Program-made: the position numbers and the translations under genes
The notes under the pieces: generated by a model
The model's input: the letters and a program-made list of their open reading frames with translations, nothing else
What the model was told of the DNA's origin: nothing
The model's database searches: none
Source of the DNA: DASRBA01 sp036559665
GTDB lineage: Bacteria > Myxococcota > Myxococcia > Myxococcales > Myxococcaceae
Assembly: GCA_036559665.1 (NCBI GenBank)
Contig: DATBSS010000488.1
Span: 1-14,557 of the forward strand
DNA length: 14,557 nucleotides
Direction: 5' to 3'
Shown here: in pieces, positions 7,461-13,172 of the stretch
How positions within the stretch are numbered: position 1 is the first letter of the stretch
Layout of the letters: each line of letters opens with the position of its first letter

Positions 7461-7588
7461 CGCGCTCGCATTGTAGGTCGGCGGGCCGGGCGCCCGCGTC
7501 CCGGTCGCGCTGACTGTTCCCCCGGCGGCTCTTCACTTCGGAGCGCGTGGTCCGGTCGCGCCCCGAACCCCGCGCCATCGGAGCTCAT
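7457..7588 (-). CDS. Possible 43-codon leader ORF coupled to the sigma factor
   Basis: ATG at 7588 has GGAGG (7595-7599) six bases upstream, the best ribosome site in this transcription unit. The frame runs 43 codons, begins MSSDGAGFG, becomes Arg/Pro-rich (RPGRGRPARRP), and its TGA overlaps the sigma ATG as ATGA. Third-position G/C is about two thirds, lower than in the neighbours, so the peptide itself may matter less than its translation. An in-frame ATG at 7603, with AGGAG upstream, would add five residues. It could be a real small protein or a device for coupled translation of the sigma factor. Confidence 0.4.
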   Translation of the reverse strand: MSSDGAGFGARPDHALRSEEPPGEQSARPGRGRPARRPTMRAR

Positions 7589-7594
7589 GGTCAA

Positions 7595-7599
7595 CCTCC
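7595..7599 (-). promoter_or_regulatory. Strong Shine-Dalgarno site of the leader ORF
   Basis: It reads GGAGG on the minus strand, six bases from the ATG at 7588. The sigma ATG at 7460 lacks any comparable site. Confidence 0.5.
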
Positions 7600-7621
7600 G
7601 CATCCGGAAGCTCCTGACCAG

Positions 7622-7649
7622 GTAACGCCGATTCAGCCATTCCTTGAAA
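7622..7649 (-). promoter_or_regulatory. Candidate promoter of the sigma/CHAT unit
   Basis: On the minus strand TTTCAA (7649-7644) and CGTTAC (7627-7622) are separated by 16 bases, in the context TTTCAAGGAAT. The same bipartite motif with the same spacing occurs upstream of the plus-strand genes at 9494-9521. A start about 7 bases downstream would leave a short leader before the GGAGG at 7595-7599. It is a good candidate for recognition by the sigma factor encoded just downstream. Confidence 0.5.
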
Positions 7650-7670
7650 TGGTTATTTTCGTGAGTGTTC

Positions 7671-8960
7671 TCATGGCCACGGTTCAGGCCCTGCGCTCAG
7701 CGGAGCGCCGCCCGCCTCCTGGAGCTGGGCGGGCTCGGCGGCCGGCACGGTGAAGAAGAAGGTGGCGCCCGCGCCGGACCGGCTCTCCACCCAGACCCTG
7801 CCCCCGTGGGCCTGCACGATGCCCTTCACGATGAAGAGGCCGAGCCCGAACCCCACCTTGGAGCTGTGCCGGGCCTGCCAGTAGCGGTCGAACAGGTACG
7901 GCTCGTCCTCCGGCACCACCCCGCAGCCGTGGTCCACCACCCGGAATTCGACGTCGGCTCCGGACCGCCGCGCCCCCACGGAAATCGTCTCGCCCTCCGG
8001 GCTGAACTTGATCGCGTTGCCAAGCAGGTTGGCGAAGACCTGCTGGATCCGGACGCCGTCCGCCCGGACTGGCGGGAGATCCGCCGGCACCTCGTTCCGG
8101 AGCTGGAGCGACCGGGCCGCCGCCAGCGGCGCGGCCGACTCCAGGGCCTCGGCCACCAGGGTAGCGACCTCCAGCCGCTGGGGGTCGATGGGGAGGCGTT
8201 CGGCCTCGATGCAAGCCGTGTCCAGGAGGTCGTCCACCAGGTGGCGCATGCGGCCGGACGCGCGCTGGATCCGGGTCAGCGTCCCCTGGAGTTGGCCGGA
8301 CGCCTGGGACATCGCGTACTCGCGCAGGAGCGACAGGTTGGTGGTGACGACCGAGAGCAGGTTCCTCAGCTCGTGGGACACCATGGCCAATAGATTTTCG
8401 CAGGCGCGCTCCGTCCCGCGCGCCTGCTGGGAGCGGATGGCCTCGTCGCGCGCGTGCCGGTCCAACGCGGCGGCGAATTGATCGCCCAGGGACGCCGCGA
8501 ACGCCAGGTCCGACTCGACGGGCGTCCTCCGCCACTCCACCCAGAACACGCCCAGAGCCTCGCCGCGCAGGCCCAGCAGGGGATGGGTGGCGGCGCGGGG
8601 CTCCTCCGGTGCGGGGACGGCGGTGGGCTGGCTGCAGAGGGAGGCGAGCCGCGCATGCGCGCGCACCAGCCCTTCCCGGCGCTCCTCCGCGCCCACCTCG
8701 TCCGTCCACCACGCGAGCGGCTGCTCCGGGTCGCGCGCGGGGATGAGGATCGCGCTGCAGAGCGGGGTCTCCTTCGCGGCCAGTGACATCAGCTGCGGCC
8801 AGATCTCGTCGAAGCGTTCGAACCGGACGAGGATCTTGCCGATCTCCAGGAGCCGCTGGAGCTGGGCGGAGAAGCGGCTCTCCGCCTCCAGCCGGATGGC
8901 CGCCTCCTCCAGCGCCGCCCGCAGGCTACGCCGCTTCCTTCCCTGGTCCAGGCTCCCCAT
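7671..8960 (-). CDS. GAF-domain sensor histidine kinase (orphan)
   Basis: This is a 429-residue protein without membrane segments. A GAF-like sensor region at about residues 35-170 follows a short charged helix. The HisKA domain has the phospho-acceptor H196 in VSHELRN, and the HATPase_c domain has an N box (FANLLGNAIKFSPEG), G1 (DHGCGV), an F box (YLFDRYWQ) and G2 (GFGLGLFIV). All catalytic motifs look intact. No response regulator is encoded in the window. I chose ATG 8960: it has AGGGA upstream and overlaps a preceding TGA as TGATG. An in-frame ATG at 9044 has GAGAGGA but would add an Arg-rich stretch with poor codon bias. The gene probably belongs to one transcription unit with the small protein ending at 9055. 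Phosphate target and signal are unknown. Confidence 0.9.
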   Translation of the reverse strand: MGSLDQGRKRRSLRAALEEAAIRLEAESRFSAQLQRLLEIGKILVRFERFDEIWPQLMSLAAKETPLCSAILIPARDPEQPLAWWTDEVGAEERREGLVRAHARLASLCSQPTAVPAPEEPRAATHPLLGLRGEALGVFWVEWRRTPVESDLAFAASLGDQFAAALDRHARDEAIRSQQARGTERACENLLAMVSHELRNLLSVVTTNLSLLREYAMSQASGQLQGTLTRIQRASGRMRHLVDDLLDTACIEAERLPIDPQRLEVATLVAEALESAAPLAAARSLQLRNEVPADLPPVRADGVRIQQVFANLLGNAIKFSPEGETISVGARRSGADVEFRVVDHGCGVVPEDEPYLFDRYWQARHSSKVGFGLGLFIVKGIVQAHGGRVWVESRSGAGATFFFTVPAAEPAQLQEAGGAPLSAGPEPWP

Positions 8961-9058
8961 CAACGTCCCTGCGCGCCGCCGGTTCCCAGACCGCCGCCGC
9001 CGATCGAGTGCTCCAGCGCTCCGGTTTCGACCTTGTCCTCGCATGGATGTCCTCTCAC
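8960..9058 (-). CDS. Possible 32-residue Gly-rich peptide coupled at both ends
   Basis: A GTG at 9058 overlaps the stop of the upstream gene as GTGA, and the TGA at 8960-8962 overlaps the kinase ATG as TGATG. The frame encodes a short peptide containing PCEDKVETGALEHS and ending in a Gly-rich tail (IGGGGLGTGG). Its codon bias is better than that of the kinase frame in the same stretch, which is why I think this frame, not an extended kinase, is used here. An ATG at 9082 is an alternative start. There is no known homologue that I recognise. Confidence 0.33.
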   Translation of the reverse strand: MRGHPCEDKVETGALEHSIGGGGLGTGGAQGR

Positions 9059-9360
9059 GCCGCCTGCTCCCGACCGCGGCATCCCGGCGGCGCTTCCGCG
9101 CGCGCACCTGCAGGCAGTGGGTCGAGAAGGACCCGCTCCATTTCCAACGCTATCGAATACCTGGAGAGCGCCGCGGTCAGCCCGGCGATGTGCGCCAGGA
9201 TCTCGTCGCCGACCCAGCTGGCGGCGCCCAGCCTGACCGGGCCCGGGCGGATCGCCTGGTGATCGCCTGCCTTGGGTTCCAGCAGCTCTGGATGGGCCTC
9301 GAGGATGGCCGCGCGCGCGGACGCGAGCGCGCTGTCCAGGGCCTGAAGCTCCTCGTACAT
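9055..9360 (-). CDS. Small hypothetical protein upstream of the histidine kinase
   Basis: This is a 101-residue protein that I do not recognise. The first half is helical and heptad-like (MYEELQALDSALASARAAI), a central part contains GAASWVGDEILAHIAGLTAAL and a third helix (ALEMERVLLDPL), and the tail is Ala/Gly/Pro-rich. No signal peptide or membrane segment is seen. ATG at 9360 has GGGGAG at a good distance. The frame is open further upstream (to 9423) but that part lacks codon bias. First gene of the kinase unit, it may be a partner of the kinase, but this is only inferred from position. Confidence 0.65.
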   Translation of the reverse strand: MYEELQALDSALASARAAILEAHPELLEPKAGDHQAIRPGPVRLGAASWVGDEILAHIAGLTAALSRYSIALEMERVLLDPLPAGARAEAPPGCRGREQAA

Positions 9361-9379
9361 GAGACTCCCCGAGGAAGCA

Positions 9380-9410
9380 GAAGCGCATGGGCCTTCAGCT
9401 CCCTGAAAAT
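9380..9410 (-). promoter_or_regulatory. Weak candidate promoter of the kinase unit
   Basis: On the minus strand this site reads ATTTTCAGGGA followed, after 17 bases, by CGCTTC. The upstream half (AACGATTTTCA) is identical to the plus-strand site at 9488-9498. The -10-like half matches CGTTAC at only four of six bases. It ends about 20 bases before the ATG at 9360. Confidence 0.25.
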
Positions 9411-9493
9411 CGTTTCTACCCATTTGACGCTGGACCCCGGAAACCTTGGACGCCCGGGGCGGGCGGCTGGCGATCTGCCCACTTACGAACGAT

Positions 9494-9521
9494 TTTCAAG
9501 GAATACAGCTTCGTCCGTTAT
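9494..9521 (+). promoter_or_regulatory. Candidate promoter of the CSGDPIEPGG genes
   Basis: TTTCAA (9494-9499), 16 bases, CGTTAT (9516-9521), with TTTCAAGGAAT intact. It is the same motif and spacing as upstream of the sigma factor gene. It lies about 145 bases upstream of the ATG at 9667. Confidence 0.5.
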
Positions 9522-9589
9522 TTCTGATGAAAGCCACCGGTGCGCCGTCCTTCCTCGAGAGGGCCCGCATTGGCCGATGCGCCAAGGCT

Positions 9590-9627
9590 GTCGTTCTCAG
9601 AACGACTGTCCGCCCTCACCAGGCGGA
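9590..9627 (+). repeat. Two adjacent inverted repeats in the 5' leader
   Basis: The first is a perfect 17-base palindrome (GTCGTTCT-C-AGAACGAC, 9590-9606). The second, three bases on, is TCCGCC (9609-9614) pairing with GGCGGA (9622-9627) across a 7-base loop. The first looks like a protein-binding operator, the second like an RNA hairpin. No T run follows, so a simple terminator is unlikely. Confidence 0.5.
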
Positions 9628-9666
9628 GTTGTCAAAGGACGTTGTTGTTCACCCTCGAGGTAATAC

Positions 9667-9885
9667 ATGAATATCAGAATTGGCGCCGACACCTTCTTCA
9701 ACGCAGCCTCCTTCACTTCCTTGGACTCGGCGGGCGCGGACCCCGTCCCGTGCTCGGGCGACCCGATCGAGCCGGGTGGACGCGACAAGGGCAAGACGCC
9801 CCCGACCGGATTGAGCTCGTCCGCCGAATACTCCTTGCTGTTCGCCGACTGCTTCGAACGGCCCGCGAAGAAGGGGGTGCCGTAG
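9667..9885 (+). CDS. 72-residue protein with the CSGDPIEPGG motif
   Basis: ATG at 9667 is preceded by GAGG six bases upstream. The peptide begins MNIRIGADTFFNAASFTSLD, has no signal peptide or membrane segment, and carries CSGDPIEPGG at residues 29-38. It ends in a region with an aromatic/acidic stretch (EYSLLFADCFERP) and a basic tail. The same ten residues recur in the next gene on this strand. There are two cysteines (29 and one near 62). I do not recognise the family. The motif could be a processing, anchoring or binding site. Divergent from the kinase unit and possibly driven by the local sigma factor. Confidence 0.65.
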   Translation: MNIRIGADTFFNAASFTSLDSAGADPVPCSGDPIEPGGRDKGKTPPTGLSSSAEYSLLFADCFERPAKKGVP

Positions 9886-9960
9886 GTCCACTCCGCGGTC
9901 GGCCAATGAGCAGTGAGCGGGCCCCCTGTCGCCACCCCCTCCCGCGCCCCCGCCGACGTG

Positions 9961-10010
9961 CCCACCCTCTCCTGGTCCCACCCTCGCAGCACCCCACCCT
10001 CACCAGGAGA
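9961..10010 (+). promoter_or_regulatory. Direct repeats and an inverted repeat that could hide the ribosome site of the next gene
   Basis: CCCACCCTC occurs at 9961, 9977 and 9993, each exactly 16 bases apart. Overlapping them, TCTCCTGGT (9968-9976) is the perfect complement of ACCAGGAGA (10002-10010), which contains the ribosome site of the ATG at 10017. Pairing of the nine bases across a 25-base loop would cover that site. Confidence 0.4.
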
Positions 10011-10016
10011 CGGAAC

Positions 10017-10541
10017 ATGCCCTCGCAACCCGACGCGGATTCGCGCCACCACGAGCCCATTCTCTGCTCGGGCGATCCCATCGAACCCGGCGGTCAGGAC
10101 GGAGGGCATGCGCGCACGTCGGCGGGGGCGCAGCGCCTCTGCGGCCTGCCCCTGGTCTTCCTCTCCCAGGGGATGCAGGTCTACGCCGGGGGCGAACCGT
10201 TCACCGACCAGACGACGATCGGCGATCTGGCCGGGCGCGAGGAGATCCGCTCGGCGGAGCGCCGCGCCGCCCAGCAACGCCAGCCGCCCCCGGACGCCTT
10301 CCTCTTCTTCAACGCGCCGAAGACGGAGGCGAAGCTCCTGCTCTGGACCGACCGCGGGTACACCGTCATCCACCAGCGGCTGGGAAAGGGTGCGTTCACC
10401 CTCTCCCGCAACGTCGCCGTGGGAGAGCGCATCCCGGTGGAGGACCTGGGGGCGCTGCTCCGCGGCCCGCAGCGGCAGGACGCCGCCGCGCGCTCCGGCC
10501 GGGACCAGCCGGCGGCGGACGGCCACCAGGGCCGTCACTAG
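10017..10541 (+). CDS. IS66 TnpB (Orf2)-like protein with an N-terminal CSGDPIEPGG motif
   Basis: This is a 174-residue protein; its ATG has AGGAGA upstream. Residues 17-26 are CSGDPIEPGG, as in the preceding gene. From about 43 to 150 the order of motifs follows the IS66 accessory protein TnpB: QVYAGGEPFTD...IGDLAG (compare VxLxxGxTDMRKxxDGLA), DAFLFFNAPKTEAKLLLW (compare HLFVFRxRRGDxxKxLWW), YTVIHQRLGKGAF (compare LxxKRLExGRF) and IPVEDLGALLRG (compare LTxxQLxxLLxG). The tail is Gln/Ala/Gly-rich. There are no IS66 TnpA/TnpC genes or terminal repeats nearby and the N-terminus is foreign to IS66, so this looks like a domesticated or distantly related member rather than an active element. The homology is judged by eye. 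Confidence 0.65.
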   Translation: MPSQPDADSRHHEPILCSGDPIEPGGQDGGHARTSAGAQRLCGLPLVFLSQGMQVYAGGEPFTDQTTIGDLAGREEIRSAERRAAQQRQPPPDAFLFFNAPKTEAKLLLWTDRGYTVIHQRLGKGAFTLSRNVAVGERIPVEDLGALLRGPQRQDAAARSGRDQPAADGHQGRH

Positions 10542-10549
10542 CGGCGTGC

Positions 10550-10566
10550 CCTGGGCCGCGCCCGGG
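10550..10566. terminator. Short hairpin between convergent genes
   Basis: CCTGGGC pairs with GCCCGGG (one G-T pair) around a 3-base loop, between the stop at 10541 and the minus-strand stop at 10567. It has no T run, so it is only a weak bidirectional terminator candidate. Confidence 0.25.
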
Positions 10567-10848
10567 TCAGCTCTGCTCGAGCGCGGCCAGCACCTCGGCC
10601 AGCTTGCTGTTCTGCAGCCCCGCCAGCTTCGGGTCGCGGAGGCGAATCTCCGCGTCCGCGATGTACTGGAAGATGAAGGCGTAGTGCTGGCCGAGGTCGG
10701 GGCCGTCCACGTCGAAGGTCATCATCCCCAGCCGGTCGGTGATCCGCTTCGCCTCGGCGTACCACTTCTTGAGGTCGTCCTTGGTCGCCAGATTCCTGGC
10801 GGCCAGGCGGCGCAGGTCGGCGGCCAGCTCCGTTCGCGGATAGCCCAT
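10567..10848 (-). CDS. Small conserved-looking hypothetical protein
   Basis: This is a 93-residue soluble protein rich in helix-forming residues (LRRLAARNLATKDDLKKWY, AKRITDRLGMM), with a central FDVDGPDLGQHYAFIFQYIADAE. No signal peptide, membrane segment or catalytic motif is recognised. ATG at 10848 has no ribosome site; TAACTT about 14 bases upstream on the minus strand could be a -10 box giving a nearly leaderless transcript. The codon bias is good, so the gene is probably real. It is divergent from rsmE. Confidence 0.7.
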   Translation of the reverse strand: MGYPRTELAADLRRLAARNLATKDDLKKWYAEAKRITDRLGMMTFDVDGPDLGQHYAFIFQYIADAEIRLRDPKLAGLQNSKLAEVLAALEQS

Positions 10849-10914
10849 GGCGGGGGCGTAAGTTAGCCGACCCGGGCATGTGCGTGCGCGAATTGGCGTG
10901 CAATCGTGACCTTT

Positions 10915-11649
10915 GTGAACCTCCTGCTGCTCCGGGACGAGGACTTCGTGGGGGTGGGGGCGGAGCCGGGGACCCAGGCGGTCCGGCTCACCGGCCGCCG
11001 CGCCCTCCACGCCCACGAGGTGCTGCGAGCCTCCCACGGCGTCTCGCTGCGGGTGGGGCGCCTGGGTGGGCTGATGGGCCACGGCGAGGTGGTGCGCGCC
11101 GAACCCGGGCTCCTGGAGCTGCTCGTCTCCCTCTCCGACCCGCCGCCGCCCCGAGCGCGGTGCGACCTGCTTTTGGCCATCCCGCGGCCCAAGGCGCTCA
11201 AGAAGGTGCTCCCGGCCGCCGCCTCGCTGGGGGTGGGGAAGCTGGTGCTGGTCAACGCCGCGCGGGTGGAGAAGAGCTACTTCGACTCCAAGGTGCTGGA
11301 GCCCGCCTTCCTCGAGGAGCTGCTGGTGCTGGGCCTGGAGCAGGCCCGGGACACGGTGCTCCCCCAGGTGCTGGTGCGCGAGCGCTTCCGCCCCTTCGTG
11401 GAGGACGAGCTGCCGGCCCTGTTCGAGGGCGCCCGCAAGCTCCTCCCCCACCCCACGGCGCAGGAGCCCCTGCCGCGCCTCTCCGCCGGGGAGCCCGCCG
11501 TCTTCGCGGTCGGCCCGGAGGGGGGCTGGGTGCCCTTCGAGGTGGACCTCCTGCAAGCGGCCGGGTTCCAGCCGTTCACACTCGGCCCCCGCGTGCTGCG
11601 CGTTGAGGTTTGCGTCCCGTACCTGTTGGGAGCAAAAGTCACTCCATGA
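10915..11649 (+). CDS. rsmE: 16S rRNA (uracil-1498-N3)-methyltransferase
   Basis: This is a 244-residue protein of the SPOUT (trefoil-knot) superfamily that methylates U1498 of 16S rRNA using SAM. Family motifs are the N-terminal PUA-like part (VRLTGRRALHAHEVLRA), DLLLAIPRPKALKKVLPAAASLGVGKLVLV, EQARDTVLPQVL, and the SAM-binding knot (FAVGPEGGWVPFEVDLL and FTLGPRVLRVE). The usual RTETA end is RVEVC here, a small departure. I prefer GTG at 10915 because the protein then begins VNLLLL, as family members do. GTG at 10906 would add three residues. Neither has a clear ribosome site. The stop overlaps the next ATG as ATGA. Confidence 0.88.
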   Translation: MNLLLLRDEDFVGVGAEPGTQAVRLTGRRALHAHEVLRASHGVSLRVGRLGGLMGHGEVVRAEPGLLELLVSLSDPPPPRARCDLLLAIPRPKALKKVLPAAASLGVGKLVLVNAARVEKSYFDSKVLEPAFLEELLVLGLEQARDTVLPQVLVRERFRPFVEDELPALFEGARKLLPHPTAQEPLPRLSAGEPAVFAVGPEGGWVPFEVDLLQAAGFQPFTLGPRVLRVEVCVPYLLGAKVTP

Positions 11650-13151
11650 CCTTCGACCAGAACGAGCCCGCCAAGGCGCCGGCCAAGCCCGCGTCGCACG
11701 ACACCACCCCGCCCCCGGCGCTGCTGGAGTTCATGCTGAAGGACTGGAAGCCGGCGTCCGGGAAGCCGGCGCCCCGGCTGAAGGGCCACGAGGCGTTCGC
11801 CGCCCGGCGCCGCGAGCTGTCCAAGCTGTTCCCCGGCGAGGCGCTGGTCATCCCCACCGGCCACGAGAAGGTCCGCGCCAACGACACCATGTACCGGTTC
11901 CGGCCGGGGTCGGACTTCTACTACCTGACCGGCAACGTGGAGCCGGACTGCGTGCTGGTGATGGAGCCGCAGCCGGACGGCGGCCACCGGGACGTGCTCT
12001 TCGTGGAGCCGAACCCGGGCCACTCGGACACCACCTTCTTCACCGACCGCAACAAGGGCGAGCTGTGGGTGGGCCCCCGCCTGGGCGTGCCGCAGAGCAA
12101 GGACCGCTTCGCGGTGGACGAGTGCCGCGGCCTGCTGGACCTCAAGGCCACCCTGGAGGCGCTCAAGGCGGGCGGGAAGCACCGGGTGGTGCGCGGGATG
12201 TCGGACCGGGTGGACGCGGTGCTGCCTTCGCGGAAGGAGGGCGACCTGGACCTGGACAAGATGCTGGCCGCCGAGCTCTCCGAGATGCGCCTGCTCAAGG
12301 ACGCGCAGGAGGTGAAGGAGCTCTCCGCCGCCATCGCCTCCACCCAGCGCGGCTTCGAGGACGTCATCCGCGCGCTGCGCGAGCACGAGGTGAAGAGCGA
12401 GCGCGTGGTGGAGGGCGTGTTCAACCTGCGCGCCCGGGTGGAGGGCAACGACGTGGGCTACGGCACCATCGCCGCCTCCGGCCCCCACGCCTGCGTCCTC
12501 CACTGGACGCGGAACGACGGCGAGGTGAAGCCCGGCGAGCTGCTGCTGCTGGACGCGGGCGTGGAGCGCGACACGCTCTACACCGCGGACATCACGCGCA
12601 CGCTCCCGGTGAGCGGGAAGTTCAGCAAGGAGCAGCGGGAGATCTACCAGCTGGTCCACGACGCCCAGGCGGCCGCGTTCCAGGCGGTGAAGCCGGGGAA
12701 CGACTTCATGGAGCCCAACCGCCGGGCGATGCAGGTGCTGGCGGAGGGCCTGGCGCGGCTGGGCATCCTCAAGACCTCCGCGGCGGAGGCGCTCAAGGAC
12801 GAGCACCAGTTCTACAAGCGCTACTCGCTCCACAACGTCAGCCACATGCTGGGGCTGGACGTGCACGACTGCGCGCAGGCCCGGATGGAGGCGTACAAGT
12901 ACGGGAAGCTGGAGGTGGGGATGGTGCTCACCGTGGAGCCCGGCCTCTACTTCCAGATGGACGACCTCACCGTCCCGGCGAAGTACCGCGGCATCGGCGT
13001 CCGCATCGAGGACGACGTGCTGGTCACCCAGAAGGGGATGAGGAACCTCTCCGGGGCGATCCCGAGCGGGGCGGACGACGTCGAGGCGTGGATGGCGTCG
13101 CTGTGGAAGAAGCCGTCGAAGTCGGCGAAGCCCTCGAAGAAGAAGCGCTGA
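11646..13151 (+). CDS. pepP: Aminopeptidase P-type M24 metallopeptidase (Xaa-Pro aminopeptidase)
   Basis: This is a 501-residue protein that removes N-terminal residues preceding proline and uses two metal ions, usually Mn. The N-terminal creatinase/AMP_N domain is visible (NDTMYRFRPGSDFYYLTG, about residues 79-96). In the C-terminal pita-bread domain all five metal ligands appear: Asp in LLLDAGVERD, Asp in YTADITRTLPVSG, His in HNVSHMLGLDVHD, Glu in LTVEPGLYF and Glu in GVRIEDDVLVT. It ends in a Lys/Ser-rich tail. It probably acts in the cytoplasm, as no signal peptide is seen. ATG at 11646 overlaps the rsmE stop as ATGA, so the two are co-translated. A 12-residue upstream extension would lie inside rsmE. 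Confidence 0.92.
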   Translation: MTFDQNEPAKAPAKPASHDTTPPPALLEFMLKDWKPASGKPAPRLKGHEAFAARRRELSKLFPGEALVIPTGHEKVRANDTMYRFRPGSDFYYLTGNVEPDCVLVMEPQPDGGHRDVLFVEPNPGHSDTTFFTDRNKGELWVGPRLGVPQSKDRFAVDECRGLLDLKATLEALKAGGKHRVVRGMSDRVDAVLPSRKEGDLDLDKMLAAELSEMRLLKDAQEVKELSAAIASTQRGFEDVIRALREHEVKSERVVEGVFNLRARVEGNDVGYGTIAASGPHACVLHWTRNDGEVKPGELLLLDAGVERDTLYTADITRTLPVSGKFSKEQREIYQLVHDAQAAAFQAVKPGNDFMEPNRRAMQVLAEGLARLGILKTSAAEALKDEHQFYKRYSLHNVSHMLGLDVHDCAQARMEAYKYGKLEVGMVLTVEPGLYFQMDDLTVPAKYRGIGVRIEDDVLVTQKGMRNLSGAIPSGADDVEAWMASLWKKPSKSAKPSKKKR

Positions 13152-13172
13152 CCTCCGCCCGGGGCCGCGCCT

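Larger units (their letters stand above)
9361..9666. promoter_or_regulatory. Divergent intergenic control region between the kinase unit and the plus-strand peptide gene
   Basis: This is a 306-base region without a convincing gene. It holds two inverted copies of AACGATTTTCA (9404-9414 minus, 9488-9498 plus), a promoter-like motif for the plus strand (9494-9521), and two adjacent hairpin-forming repeats (9590-9606 and 9609-9627) in the leader of the plus-strand gene. Its base composition is less GC-rich than that of the genes. Confidence 0.6.

Noticed and set aside
4031..7513. A 1160-codon open frame on the plus strand
   Set aside because: It lies antisense to the CHAT and sigma genes, encodes Arg/Gly/Leu-rich sequence with no domain, and arises from the high GC content. 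The minus-strand genes have clear domains and catalytic residues.
7635..7654. CCATT-N6-AATGG as a terminator for the histidine kinase gene
   Set aside because: The stem is only five mostly weak base pairs without a T run, and the bases are better explained as part of the shared promoter motif.
9885..10016. A further small gene between the 72-residue gene and the TnpB-like gene
   Set aside because: The frame starting at 9913 runs out of frame through the TnpB-like gene and shows Ser/Arg/Pro-rich shadow composition; there is no ribosome site.
10017..10541. An active IS66 insertion sequence
   Set aside because: No transposase, no second accessory gene and no terminal inverted repeats are seen around the TnpB-like gene.
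11277..12866. A 529-codon minus-strand frame
   Set aside because: It is antisense to rsmE and the aminopeptidase gene, repetitive in Leu/Val/His/Arg, with no recognisable domain.
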